Shown in pieces: positions 22,461 through 34,050 of a stretch of 64,000 nucleotides of DNA. Numbering within the stretch: position 1 is the first letter of the stretch; every line of letters starts with the position of its first letter. The notes under the pieces were generated by a model that saw only the letters and a list, made by a program, of their open reading frames with translations, was not told the origin of the DNA and made no database searches. Position numbers and translations under genes: made by a program. Source of the DNA: Sistotremastrum niveocremeum HHB9708 (lineage: Eukaryota > Basidiomycota > Agaricomycetes > Sistotremastrales > Sistotremastraceae); assembly GCA_001630475.1 (NCBI GenBank), contig KV419444.1:133515-197514 (forward strand), written 5' to 3'.

Positions 22461-25261
22461 ACCCTGGCTTCGTCAGTCGCTTTCCTTCATCAATGATGCA
22501 TGATGGTTGGCGTTGTAAATATTTTGTATTATTTTCTGGACACGGCTTTGAGAGCCGCGCGCTGCGCTTTCGGTTTTGAAGATCCCTTCTTCATTTCGGA
22601 TGCTTTAGAAGATGTACCCACCCCTGGTAGCAATATCAAATACAATATACGGTTCCTCGGGGCCGGCTGTAACCCCTTCATCAAGAGAGTTGTGAACACA
22701 AATGAAAATTGCCGAGAGAAAGCCGGACCTTTAACGTTTTCCGATTCAGCGTCATGATCGAAAATCAAGGGAATTGGGTTTGAAATAGTGAATCTGCCCG
22801 CCAAATTGTTCCTGAAGCGCTTCTTGTTGTAAATACGAGCGGACACCAAAATGTCATAAAAGGAGAGGCTGGACTGGAGTGGCTTGCCGATGATAATTCA
22901 CAAGGTCTTCCACAATGAGTCTAGCCAATGCGAGAAGATGGCATGGTATTCCAGGAATATCGTCGCTCTTCTCATCCAGGAAGAATAAGGGTTCTGCATT
23001 GGTACAACAACACAGAATCGGCGGGCCGCAGCGCCCTTACCACCGATGCAGTGAACAAGGTTTAGGGAAGCCTCTCAATATCCAGATAGATGGTCTTGTA
23101 ATGCCTATCTGCATCTCCGCCTCACGCGATCTCTCTCCGGTCACCTAACTAGAGACGCAATGAGATTATCGGGCATGAGTATCGGGACCAAAATCGGTAC
23201 CTCGAAGATTTATGTAGGTCGAGAATCCCCGAATGCCAAGCTCAAGAAGCTACCTGCCGATTGGTAATAAAGGGTCTGGGGGAGCACCGTCGCAATCACG
23301 GAAGCAAAATTGTGCCAGTCTCCAAATCTTTCCTGGCCCAAATCTCGATATAGATGTAAGCTATGCCAGCGCGCTATGAGGCTAGCGGATCGGCAAACAA
23401 GAGAACTTGGCAGTCAAGATTGAACGTGATCCTAGCGCCGTTCGGTGAAGTATGACGTGTTCGCAGTACGTTTGAGGAATGCTTGGCATGTACTTCGCAC
23501 CTTCGACCTGAACGGCACTGCTGAATGAAGAAGTCAAGATCGCCGTGCCGATTCAGCGTTGCGCTGATGTGACTGCAGGGTGATAGTTGGTATGGAGAAT
23601 TACATTCAATGATAACATAAGGACCGATAGCTCTACGAAATCGCAGGTGATATTTGGGAGTATCTTGAATTGAGGCGCTGTGCTCCGACCCCTCTCGACT
23701 GAGCGTCCATATGTGAGATGAGAACTCTCACTCTTCTGGTTCGCCCAGAAGATATTACAATGATGTTCAGTTGAGAGAGCGATCTCAGCCCTGAGAATGA
23801 CAAGCCCTGCCGACTCGAAGATTAACTGACTGAAATTTATATCCTGGTATCGACGTACCTGATCAATGTGACGGCCTGTCGACGGTTCCAGGTCGCCTGG
23901 TGCAGTCTTCTCTGCCACAGAAGGATCCGAAAGGCATGACCTCTAACAGAGACGCAGCCGTACATAGCTGTTTACGCCCCCTCGAATCGATAGTGGAGTT
24001 ATGGCAATATCCAACACTACTTTGTCTTGATACCCCGCAACAGAAGAACATCAGTCTATATGTGCACATGCAATCCGATATGTCTTGGCAAGGTGTAAAA
24101 CTGAGAATTCAACAAACCGGTGAATATAGATAAGGCGAGTTGAGAAGAAGGCGGACGAGCTCACTTCGACGACAAGGGCCCAATAGAGTGAAGGCACAAA
24201 CACGCTAGCCAGACTATATAGGAACGATGTCAGGGAGGAAAATCCATGTCCCTGAAATGGACCTCATTCTTCGCTATCAGGAAGGGAAGACATCGTTGGG
24301 AATATTCTGTACGGCTGATTGCCACTGACGCTACGACAGAACACAGCTTATAGGCGACTATTTGTGTCCGAGTATCGAGAATCCACACAAAGTTGTACGG
24401 CATGCGCCTCGGTATGACGGTCCGTTATGTACAGCGTCGTTAATAGTCCAAGAGATGTGGTTCATGCTGAATTGCGCTGAAAGTAAGACGTAGACCGTGA
24501 GCATGAGATTGCGAGTATCCAGACCAATACAATGACCTACTGAGCCGGTTTCGTGCGCCTCTTGGCATGAGAAAGCTTTGCTTGGCGAGTTAAAAACTCA
24601 GCTCTCAATACGCAGCTCCTCCACGCCAGCAGGGATAGATCGGCGTGTAGACCACAGCAGCCAAGAGGAGAGGAAACCGCAGGCTCCGGATGTCGTTCCG
24701 AACATCGTGTCCTTCTCGGAGGGAGTCAATGTGTTCTGAGTAGCCTCAGATCTGATATAGAAAAGGGATAGTTGAAATGCCAGGGAGAGGTGGAAGCGAG
24801 GGTATGAAACAGGATGAAATGAGTTGCCTTGTATTGCGAACGATCTTCGCGCTGCAGCCAATAGTGCCGCGCTAACCGTTACTGCCCGAACTCCGACTTG
24901 TTACCGAGAGGCAGGGTCAAGAGCGGGAAATATGCATGCGTGACAGAGGGGCTAATTTAAGCCGCCGAGAAAAGGCGTCCGTTGGAAAAGTGATGGACGG
25001 AGTATTGAAGATGAGATGCCGTCATCTGCTCAGATCGCAAAAGCTACCACTGATGTGGCTTGGAGCAATATAAAAGAAAAACCCGGAAGTAGTTGCATCT
25101 CCTGCCAAGCATTGGCGCACAAACGGTGAGAAGCAGTGGAAACTGCATTGTCAATATGTACCCAGGCATTTGGAAGGTTTCAGTCTACCGTTTTCGGGGA
25201 AAACTAAGCGGAGTGTGGGCATTGAGCTCAGGAATTTGTGATGCATGTGGCCAGATACCAC
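22461..25261. other. Gene-poor 2.8-kb tract, possibly decayed coding sequence
   Basis: No intact gene could be built. On the minus strand, separated stretches read like protein: IPGIPCHLLALARLIVEDL near 22,905-22,965, a 106-codon frame ending KAVSRK at 22529, and a frame at 23,553-23,918. Stops and missing splice sites prevent joining them. On the plus strand 22500-22757 is also open. This may be a worn-out gene or an unrecognised many-exon gene. Confidence 0.35.
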
Positions 25262-25841
25262 TTACAGACTTCTCGGGTTACCTTGGAGGCGCCCAAGGAA
25301 TATTTTGTCTCTGCCTTCCGCCAGTTTAATGACCGCGCCTAGGTCTGACCAAGCGTGATCGTCTAATTCATCCCAAGCCTTTTGCTGCTTGGCTTTAGGA
25401 GAAAGCTCGTCATCGTTCCTGAGGGAAGGCGGAAATTTGGCGTCTTCCGGTGGTGGAATCCAATGCTTGGCCTTTTTCATATATTTTTGTCGGTTTCTTT
25501 CGTGAAACCGTGTTCCTAGGGAAGCGAGATTTCGAGTTACTTGATGGGGGACGCCTCGGGCTATAGCAGACGACGAGAGAAACGATAGGGTTTTATCAGC
25601 TGATAAGATTTAGCAGAAATATGATTATTGTAGTGAGAGCATCGTCACCTGTTGTGTGCCAGGATGACGGCACGGTCAAAGCGGACTCTGAGGCCGTGGA
25701 ATTTTGAGAAAGGAGATTTTGAAACATGGGTCTATACATTTTCAGGAGCTGTCTCTTGGCGGCAGCATGATGTAAGACGGAGGCCGAGAGTGTGCGTAGG
25801 TACAACCTGTATAAGGAAGCAATAGATGGTGGAATTTTCAT
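25262..25841 (-). CDS. LYR-motif (complex I LYR-like) mitochondrial protein
   Basis: Two exons, 25841-25649 and 25599-25262, joined across a 49-bp GTGACG...CAG intron, give 176 residues. The N-terminus (MKIPPSIASLYRLYLRTLS) holds the LYR tripeptide with the downstream Arg and Phe typical of the LYRM family (LLKMYRPMFQNLL). The middle is basic and helical (VTRNLASLGTRFHERNRQ), and the C-terminal part is KKAKHWIPPPEDAKF and WDELDDHAWSDLGAVIKLAE. LYR proteins bind acyl-carrier protein in the mitochondrial matrix and help assemble Fe-S enzymes, respiratory complexes or mitoribosomes. Which member this is cannot be told. It is divergent from the glucosidase II gene at 26200. Confidence 0.75.
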
Positions 25842-26199
25842 GTCGCGAATCAGAAAGTTGAAGGTGCTGACAAACACTAACAAACAGACACGTTGCCTGC
25901 TTTCGGCATAGCACCCCTATCAGAACACATTCTTCGGTAAGAAATAAAAGGCGCGGATCCACGGGGCTCTAATGTACACTGTCGGTATGAAATAGCCTCA
26001 ACCTAGATTGCGTAGTTGCCATCTCTAAAATATTGAATTAAATTTAAATTAATATTTACGCTTGACATTCCTAGCCATCATCCGACATCCGATCCGAAGC
26101 CTCTCTGACCTGGCACACGCTCAAGCTTGTACGCTAGTCGATCAAGTTGTTATTGCTCTGATCTGAAACGTTATCTTGATTCAGAATCTCTGCGTGAAG
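25842..26199. promoter_or_regulatory. Bidirectional upstream region, LYR gene / glucosidase II alpha
   Basis: A 358-bp spacer between divergent ATGs, with a very AT-rich block at about 26022-26060 (AATTAAATTTAAATTAATAT). Nothing more specific can be assigned. Confidence 0.45.
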
Positions 26200-29100
26200 A
26201 TGCTGGCATCAACTCTCCGACACGTCTTCTTAGCGTTATGTATCCTTCCTGGCGCAATCTCTTTCAAGCCGCATGATTTCAAGACCTGCTCGCAATCAGG
26301 TTTTTGCAGGAGAGGTCGTGGTCTGGCTGAGCGTGCTCAGGCTGCAGATAAATGGGTCTCTCCTTACTCCGTCGACTCGGGTTCGCTTGTCTTTTCACCC
26401 GGAAAGGACTCGGTCAAGGCAACCGTCAAGTCTTCGTTATACCCACACATCAATTTCGAACTCGAACTTAGAGTTCATGAAGATGGTGTGGTGCGTGTTC
26501 GTATGGATGAAGTGAACGGCCTCCGGAAGCGATATGACGAAGCTGCATCCTGGTCGCTTGTAGGGGAACCAAAGTTGAGCAAAACCGTCCAATGGGTTCA
26601 CGAGAAAGGACAAATACGAGGCCTGATAGGAGAGGTCAAAGACTTAGAAGCCCTTATCTCCTTCTCCCCGTTACGCGTGGCGCTCATCAGGAATGGCCGC
26701 GAAGAAGTGGTACTGAACGGCCAAGGTTTACTCCACATGGAGCATTTCAGACAGAAAACCTTCCCTGTGGCCGAGGAGACGGAGTCCGGAGAGGATGCAG
26801 AGCCTATCGCTGGAGATCAGACTGTGTTGGCCGCGGCAGGGCCGGATACGAGATGGTTTGAAGGTGAAAGGGAAGATGCGTATTGGGAGGAGCAGTTCGG
26901 GTCTTGGACTGATTCAAAACCAAAGGGTACGTCCCTGACACATTGCGCTCAGAATTAAATTAATGGTATGGCAATGCATAGGTCCCGAGTCATTCTCTAT
27001 CGATATCAATTTCCCGTCTCATGGCCACGTCTATGGAATTCCTCAACATGCCACCCGATTGGCCCTTCCTAGCACTGCGGGCGAAGAACCGACATACTCG
27101 GATCCATACCGCCTTTTCAATGCCGACGTATTCGAATACTTGGCATCATCGCCTGTGTCACTTTATGGCTCCATTCCACTGATGCACGCTCACTCCGCGG
27201 AGTCTACAATTGCGGTCCTCAATCTCGTGGGGTCGGAAACTTGGATCGATATTCAATACCCCAGCGAATCTTCCACCAACACCCACTGGATCTCCGAATC
27301 CGGGATCATTGACATTTTCTTGTTACCCGGTCCTACTGCCAGTGACGTGTTCCAACAATACGCCCGTCTTACCGGAACACCTGCGTTGCCTGCTGAGTGG
27401 AGTTTAGGGTACCATCAATGCCGGTGGAACTACGTCGATTCTAACGACGTCAGAGATGTTCAGAAGAGATTCGATGAAGAGGATATGCCCCTCGAAGTCC
27501 TGTGGCTGGATATCGAGTATTCGAAAGATCACAAATACTTTATATGGGATGAGAAGAGTTTCCCAGATCCTGTGGAAATGGTTCAAGACGTGGAAGCTAT
27601 TGGACGCAAGGTAAACAATTATCTGTCAGAAACTTACCCCGTCGAAATTCAATATTTTACTTGACAGATGGTCGTTATCGTCGATCCCCATCTTAAGCGC
27701 ACAAACGACTACCCCGTTTATAAGAAAGCTTCCGAACTTCAAGTGTTGGTTAAGCCGGCTAGCGGGGAAGGAGAATACGAAGGCTGGTGTTGGTCGGGCA
27801 GCAGCTCATGGGTTGACTTCTTTAACCCCGCGTCCTGGCCATGGTGGCAATCTCTCTTCAAGATTGAAGGCGATTCGGATGAATGGCACTGGAGCAAGAG
27901 TACTGAGGGCGTCTTCATTTGGAATGACATGAATGAACCGTCAGTCTTCAACGGACCCGAAATCTCGATGCCCAGGGATAATATTCATTACGGGGGCTGG
28001 GAACATCGTGACGTACATAACATAAACGGAATGCTCTTCGTACGTCTTCATCGCAGTTTTCAGTCCTCCGTCTCTCATATCTCCCCACGGGTCCATGCAG
28101 CAAAACCAAACATCGAAGGCACTCTTGGCGCGGTCAACGCCGGCTAAACGACCCTTCGTCCTGACTCGATCTTTCTTCGCCGGATCACAACGATTCGGCG
28201 CTATGTGGACGGGGGACAACATGGGCACATGGGAACACATGGCTATTGGGGTCCCGATGGTTTTGAGCAACGGCATTGCCGGCATGACTTTCAGCGGAGG
28301 TACGATCTTCTTATCGCATCCGAGCCTATCTGAGTTCCCTCGCAGCCGATGTCGGTGGGTTCTTTGGAAACCCGGACCCAGAAATGCTTGTTCGATGGTA
28401 TCAAGTTGGCATCTTCGCCCCATTCTTCAGAGCTCACGCTCACATTGATACCAAACGCCGAGAGCCATACCTACTGGAAGAGCCCCACAAGAGCATTGTT
28501 CGCAAATTCTTGAAATTGCGTTATGCAATGTTGCCGGTGTGGTATACTGCATTCCGAGAAGCTAGCGTCACTGGAGTTCCCATCCTCAGGTGAAGCCCTG
28601 TCGACGTTATTGAAGAACCGCCCTTAACTTACCCCGCCCCAGACCCCAATATGTGGTGTTACCTAAAGATAAGAATGGTTTCGCGATTGACGACCAATAC
28701 TACATCGGGAAAGGTCTTCTAGTGAAGCCCGTCGTTGCCCCCGGCGTTTCCCAGATATCTGTTTATCTGGGCGAAGATCAGGTATGTGTAGGATGTGGAA
28801 GCTTGAACCCCGTGTTTAATCGTCTTTGAAGGTTTACTATAACTATTTCGATCACCAAGTTTACCGAGGTTCTGCCCATGGAAGCAACGTCTCAGTTCCT
28901 GCTGCGCTCGACCAGATTCCTTTGCTTCGTCGCGGTGGATCTATCATCGCCACCAAAGAACGTCCTCGCCGATCTTCCCCTTTGATGAAGAACGATCCTT
29001 TCACTCTTACCATAGCCCTTAGCAATACTGGCTACGCAGAAGGAGAACTCTATTTAGATGCCGGTGACGACTTTTCTTATCAATCAGGCGAAATCGTTTG

Positions 29101-29452
29101 GCGCCGTTTCACTGCTGAGGTTTTCAAATCTGCGAAGGCCCTCAGCATTCGAAACGCCGATATGGTTCCAGGACATCAGAATGATGCAGTTGACGGCGTC
29201 TCGTTGACGAACTACGATAGGGAGAATGCTTTCGCGAGGAGCATCAAGGATGTGAGAGTGGAAAGAATCGCCCTACTGGGACTTCCTTGGAAGCCTAAGG
29301 GCGTCAAAAGTCAAGCAGGAGTAGAACTTGACTGGACCTACGCCGCTGGTGTTGCCTCGACTGGCACTAAAGAGGGCACCGCCAGCGTCCTCGTCATCAA
29401 AAACCCACCCGTCACGATCACGGGCACCTGGGCAATCACTATCCAGGAGTAG
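26200..29452 (+). CDS. ROT2: Glucosidase II catalytic alpha subunit (GH31)
   Basis: The gene codes for about 970 residues over seven exons. The start at 26200 gives a signal peptide (LRHVFLALCILPGAIS), after which the mature protein starts FKPHDFKTCSQSGFCRRGRG, a hallmark of glucosidase II alpha. The GH31 barrel shows GYHQCRWNYVD, WLDIEYSKDHKYF and the nucleophile motif WNDMNEPSVF. ADVGGFFGNPDPEMLVRWYQ and ITGTWAITIQE (C-terminus) also fit. The enzyme trims the two inner alpha-1,3-linked glucoses from N-glycans in the ER lumen with a beta subunit and so controls the calnexin cycle. All introns are GT-AG and about 45-65 bp. Length and motifs are complete. Confidence 0.95.
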
Positions 29453-29503
29453 ATTCTTAGAAGGAATTGAAGAAATCATTTTGTAGAATATTCAACGTGG
29501 AAT

Positions 29504-30184
29504 TTATTTATTCTGATCTACCCATGCTACTGCTCTTATGGGAGATCCATCTCCTTCGCGGATATTTAGGGGCAGCAAACTAACAATTACATCCTTATCC
29601 TTGATCGTTTCCAAGCTCGTAAGATTCTCCACGATGATCCCTCCAGCACCTAAGACTGCGTAATGTGCAGCAAAGCTCACTTCAGATCCATCCAACTTCG
29701 TCTGGTCTAAACTCATCCCATCGATGCCCACGACGCGATATCCTGCTTCAATAACTCGTTCTGCCGCATCTCCATCCAGAAAAGGATGATCAAAATATTG
29801 AGGAGAACGCCAGAAACGCGACCATCCAGTATAGAGCAGCAATATTGTGGGCTTCCTCCCACTTCTCGACAGCAACTCAGATTCCCTCTGCGACAGCTGG
29901 TGCGAGATATCATCCCATGTAATGCTCTCATGAGCATTCTTGAAAGATACATCAACAACAGTGGCTGGCCCAACTAGAAGACTGAGGTCAAGTTGGTGCA
30001 CTGTCGTCGCTCCCTCGATGAAGTGCGAGGGTGCATCGAGATGCGTGCCGCTATGTGTTCCCAAGCTCAGATGAGAGACATGATATCCATCCTTTGGAAC
30101 CGTAGCAATAGGTTCGGCTGAGAACTTGGGATCGCCTGGATATACAGGAATTGACGAGTCGAGGATGTGGGTAAGATCGAACAT
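29504..30184 (-). CDS. Cyclase-family metal hydrolase (kynurenine formamidase-like)
   Basis: An intronless frame of 227 residues starts MFDLTHILDSSIPVYPGDP. It has the metal-binding signature HSGTHLDAPSHF (HxGTHxDxPxHF) of the Cyclase family. Further marks are LLLYTGWSRFW, VVGIDGMSLD and HYAVLGAGGIIVENL, the last with the conserved HxxLL/I..G...E glutamate region. Relatives include bacterial KynB-type arylformamidase and isatin hydrolase, which use Zn or Mn. The 30-residue in-frame extension upstream starts without ATG, so 30184 was chosen. The substrate cannot be deduced. The stop lies 51 bp from the convergent glucosidase II stop. Confidence 0.85.
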   Translation of the reverse strand: MFDLTHILDSSIPVYPGDPKFSAEPIATVPKDGYHVSHLSLGTHSGTHLDAPSHFIEGATTVHQLDLSLLVGPATVVDVSFKNAHESITWDDISHQLSQRESELLSRSGRKPTILLLYTGWSRFWRSPQYFDHPFLDGDAAERVIEAGYRVVGIDGMSLDQTKLDGSEVSFAAHYAVLGAGGIIVENLTSLETIKDKDVIVSLLPLNIREGDGSPIRAVAWVDQNK

Positions 30185-30396
30185 TGGGCGGACTTGGCCG
30201 ACGAGTCGGATGTGAGTGCACTGGACAATAAATTCAGTGAAGAACACAGGTTTTGCCAAAAGTATTGAGAACATGGCGAAATCAGGTCAGAGCATGTTTT
30301 ATAATACAAAAAGTGATAGCAAATCCCAATAACAATAAGATGGATAGCGAATGAATGGGGGTGTCAATGGCACCAATGCGAGACCGTACACCGAGT

Positions 30397-31200
30397 TTAT
30401 CCTCCTTTGATCATCCCAGGTGCAGGAGCGCCATCTCCTGATGTCGAAGAGGACACAGGATCGTCGCCACATCCACAGTCATAAGTAGCGTCCAAGGTCA
30501 TACAATCGAATTCAGGTTTATGAAGCCGTTCATTCACTAGATTGTGGACATGGCATAACCTGGTGTGAAATTAGTATCGGGGGTAGCATAGGAACGATAT
30601 GAGCATACCAAAGGCTCGCCACCTTCCGTGAGCTAGTCTGTGGCGGGTTTTTCTTCAAAAGTTGCATGAATTCCTCCGCACATTCGCCGCAGGGATAGAG
30701 CCGAGCTTGTAATAAGAAATATGATTTCAGAGCAGCCCTCTCGTCTGGTGTTGGCGATTCAGGATATCGGAGGGTCATCGTATGCCTGAATGGATGATTC
30801 AACGTGAATTTCACGCTCCCGCCTTCGAATGGATTGTGACCCACATCAGCCGCCACGTCGCTCTGCCGAGTTCAGCCCTGCAGACCACGTAACATCAACG
30901 ACTCAAAGGAATAGTTCCACTTCATAAGAGCCCTTACTTTGCTGTTTCGTTTCCTAGCTTAGGCATGATTACGCCGCCTGCCAAAGCGCCTTTCTCAACT
31001 TCATTCGCAGGCGACGACGGCTCGAAACCACCCTCGCCGCGATATTCTCCAGTCAGGGGGTCGACATAAGCACGAGACGGTGGATTGATGACCAAGAAAC
31101 TGCAGAGTACGAGCAATAGGATGACAATGAAGACGAATGACCGTAGAAAGCGACTGGCCATCGTCAACCGCCTTTGCCTGATCGGGAACGCCCTCGACAT
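30397..31200 (-). CDS. ERV2: FAD-linked sulfhydryl oxidase, ERV2/ALR family
   Basis: The N-terminus has a basic start and one TM signal anchor (FVFIVILLLVLCSFLVI), then a linker and the ERV/ALR FAD domain. Motifs are ELGRATWRLMHTMTLRYPE (FAD contacts), the active-site CxxC in LYPCGECAEEF, and LCHVHNLVNERLHKPEFDC. The tail YDCGCGDD holds a shuttle-like CxC. These features fit ER-lumenal ERV2, which passes disulfides to protein disulfide isomerase and on to O2. ATGs at 31200 and 31161 are both possible, and both keep the anchor. The 5' end is 120 bp from the divergent AsnRS start. Confidence 0.9.
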
Positions 31201-31319
31201 ATTCGGAGATAGCCGGAGGTCGAATATTTCGTGTGCCAGCGAGTCATTCAACTCAAGATCTGACTCGAGGACCAGTCACTTGCTTGCCTACTACACTCAT
31301 CTGCTAAGCATAATCAACT
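31201..31319. promoter_or_regulatory. Compact divergent promoter, ERV2 / AsnRS
   Basis: Only about 119 bp separate the two start codons (158 bp if the second ERV2 ATG is used), so both genes must share regulatory DNA. Confidence 0.55.
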
Positions 31320-33477
31320 ATGGCGACTATCCACGTCGACGAGAAATCTGGCTCCGATGCTACTGGAACTGGCTCACCAGAGGCCCCGTATCAAACTGTA
31401 GCACATGCTCTATTCACTCATGGTCACGATGCAAAAGTCTTGACTAGACCAGACCCCAACTCTGAATACGACCAACCAAGCCCAACTGCTATGAAGAAAG
31501 GGAAGAAAGCAGCTGAGATCCTGGAGAAGAAACGCAAGAAGGCTGAAGAGAACGCGGCACGTGAAGACAAGGAGAAAGCTGAGGAGCGCGAACGAGCAGA
31601 GAAGAAAATCGAAGAGAGCAAGAAGATCATCCTTACCGAAAGCCCCGATCTTCCAAAAGCCATTAAGGCGAGTATCCTTTCGGAGTCGACCATCACACAT
31701 GGATCGGTCTAATCAATAAAGTTAGTCGAAAATTGGATCACTGGTGGCTCACAGGAACAAGCGCGTCCGCGTCTCAGGATGGATCCACAGGCTGAGGCAA
31801 CAGAAGGATATCATCTTCATTGTCCTCAGGGATGGCACAGGATATCTCCAGGTCGTCCTCACCGGACTCACCGTAATTACCATGCTTTCTGCAGACTCAC
31901 AATCCGCTAATAGTTGACATAGGCACAAATTTACCAAGCACTGACACTAACAATCGAGTCATCTGCCGAATTCACCGGCGAACTGAAAGAAGTCCCTGAA
32001 GGAAAGACGGCACCAGGTGGCCATGAGTTGGTGGTCGATTATTGGAAACTGCTGGGCGAGTCACCAGGAGGAGATGCAGCCTTCACCAACCAACTGAACG
32101 ATGTTGGTCCTATTCTCTATCTCACCGCGAATGATGTTTGACCCTGTCCCTGTTCAGAAAACCGACCCCTCCATTCTTGCCGATCTCCGTCACCTTGTGC
32201 TTAGAGGAGAGACAGCCTCTGCGGTTCTTCGCCTCCGCTCAGCTCTTCTCGCTGCTTTCCGCGACACCCTTACCTCCCATGATCTCCTCGAAGTCACTCC
32301 CCCTTGTCTTGTTCAGACTTCCGTCGAAGGCGGAGCCACGCTCTTCAAGTTAGACTACTACGGCCAACCGGCCTACCTGACCCAAAGCTCTCAGCTCTAT
32401 CTCGAAACATGTCTTCCCAGTTTGGGAGACGTCTTTTGTGTTCAAGAGAGTTTCAGAGCAGAGAACAGCCATACTCGTCGTCACCTTAGTGAATATACCC
32501 ATTTAGAGGGAGAGCTGGCGTTTATCACTTTCGACGATCTCATGACGCATATTGAGACTCTGGTGCGTCTGCCTCTATGTTATACTGTTACTCTCCGCTG
32601 ACGTGCCATAGATTTGTGAAACCCTTGACAAGCTCCTCGCCAACCATGCCTCCGCGGCACTCATCAAACAACTCAACCCCAGCTTCGTCCCTCCTTCCCG
32701 TCCCTTCCTCCGCCTCTCCTATGCCTCCGCCATAGACTGGTTAGTAGAACACGGTATCAAACGTCAGGAAGAAGACGAACACGAAAACGGCGTTGTTGAT
32801 GCCGAAGGAAAGCCGGTGATGGTCGACCATAAATTGGGTGATGATATCGCCGAAGCTGCCGAAAGACAGATGACGGATATTATTGGAAAACCGGTGTTCT
32901 TATATGGATTCCCGGCGGAGCTGAAGTCTTTCTATATGAAGAAGATGACGGGACCTGACGGAACGAAGGGCGGATACACGTTCACTGAGAGCTGTGATCT
33001 GCTGATGCCGAACGTTGGCGAGATTGTCGGTGCGTTGACTCTCATGATCCGAAATGTCCACTGGATGCTGATGAAAGTTGATTGAAGGCGGATCGATGAG
33101 AATTGCGGATATGGAAGAGTTGTTTGCAGGCTACAAACGCGAAGGTATTGACCCTACGTCATATTACTGGTTCACCGATCAGCGCAAATATGGCACTTGT
33201 GAACACGGCGGCTACGGCCTTGGTGTTGAGGTCAGTCTCCTTCCAAATATACTCCGTCATAGCATCAGAACGAACCTATCGTGCAGCGATTCCTTGCGTA
33301 CCTCGCCAACAGATACACTGTCAGGTACGCGTATCTTTTCCTAGCTTCTTCAGCCTCCTCTCATGTATTCGTGTTCGCAGAGAATGCTCCCTATACCCAA
33401 GGTCAGACTTTTACAGCGCTTTTCTTTGTTGTTTTCTGACAGCACTCTCTAGATGGCCGGGTCGTGCCACCCCTTAG
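31320..33477 (+). CDS. DED81: Cytosolic asparaginyl-tRNA synthetase
   Basis: The N-terminal eukaryotic extension ([20 protein letters not shown]) is followed by a Lys/Glu-rich coiled region and an OB-fold anticodon domain ([29 protein letters not shown]). The class II catalytic core shows [20 protein letters not shown], motif 2 [20 protein letters not shown] and motif 3 [20 protein letters not shown]. It ends [11 protein letters not shown]. The enzyme charges tRNA-Asn in the cytosol. Joining exon 1 to the OB fold requires a GC-AG intron (31668-31725). Other introns are GT-AG. The enzyme is complete. Confidence 0.95.
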
Positions 33478-34050
33478 ACAGATCCGTAGAGCTGCACCTA
33501 CTTTCCTGTATACTCCTTCAAACAAAGATGAGCTTAGAATTCGCCAACCTCATCATCGAAGTCGTTTCTCAGCTCATTGCAAGTAATGCGAGACTCGAAG
33601 GGGTCTACATCTCAGAGTGACAAAGAAAAAGAATGTCGAGCTCGACAAGAGATTAGTCTCGGGCATTCGGAGGCTATATCCGAACATGCCATAATAGGAA
33701 AAGCAACCGGCCCAATTTGGAAATGCAAGGGATTGGTTTACTTACATCCCGTCTCCTTCCCAACACAATTGAGTTATGGCCTGAGAGAGGTTATCACCGT
33801 GCCACTCTATCCAAAATCAAGAGCAGAAAGCCATTAAAATTAGTGCCTTGCCAACGGCTTGGCCCGAGGACAATTGTTTGTAACTGTGGCACGGAAGCGA
33901 CACAAGGTGTCACAATGTGAAGGGTAAACAAACAAACAATGCAGTGGCACAGAGAAGGAATATAAAACTAGGCAAACTGGGTTCTGGTCCTTGCTCTCGA
34001 CGCTCTTCCCCCTCTCCCTTCATCGTTCTTCGTGCACCTCATTTCGTCTA
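33478..34050. other. Intergenic stretch
   Basis: 573 bp between the AsnRS stop and the next gene. Short frames (33577-33837) look like noise. No repeat was recognised. Confidence 0.45.

Noticed and set aside
23553-23918. Minus-strand frame of 121 codons
   Set aside because: It begins at a non-ATG codon and could not be linked to other exons. It is mentioned only as part of the gene-poor tract.
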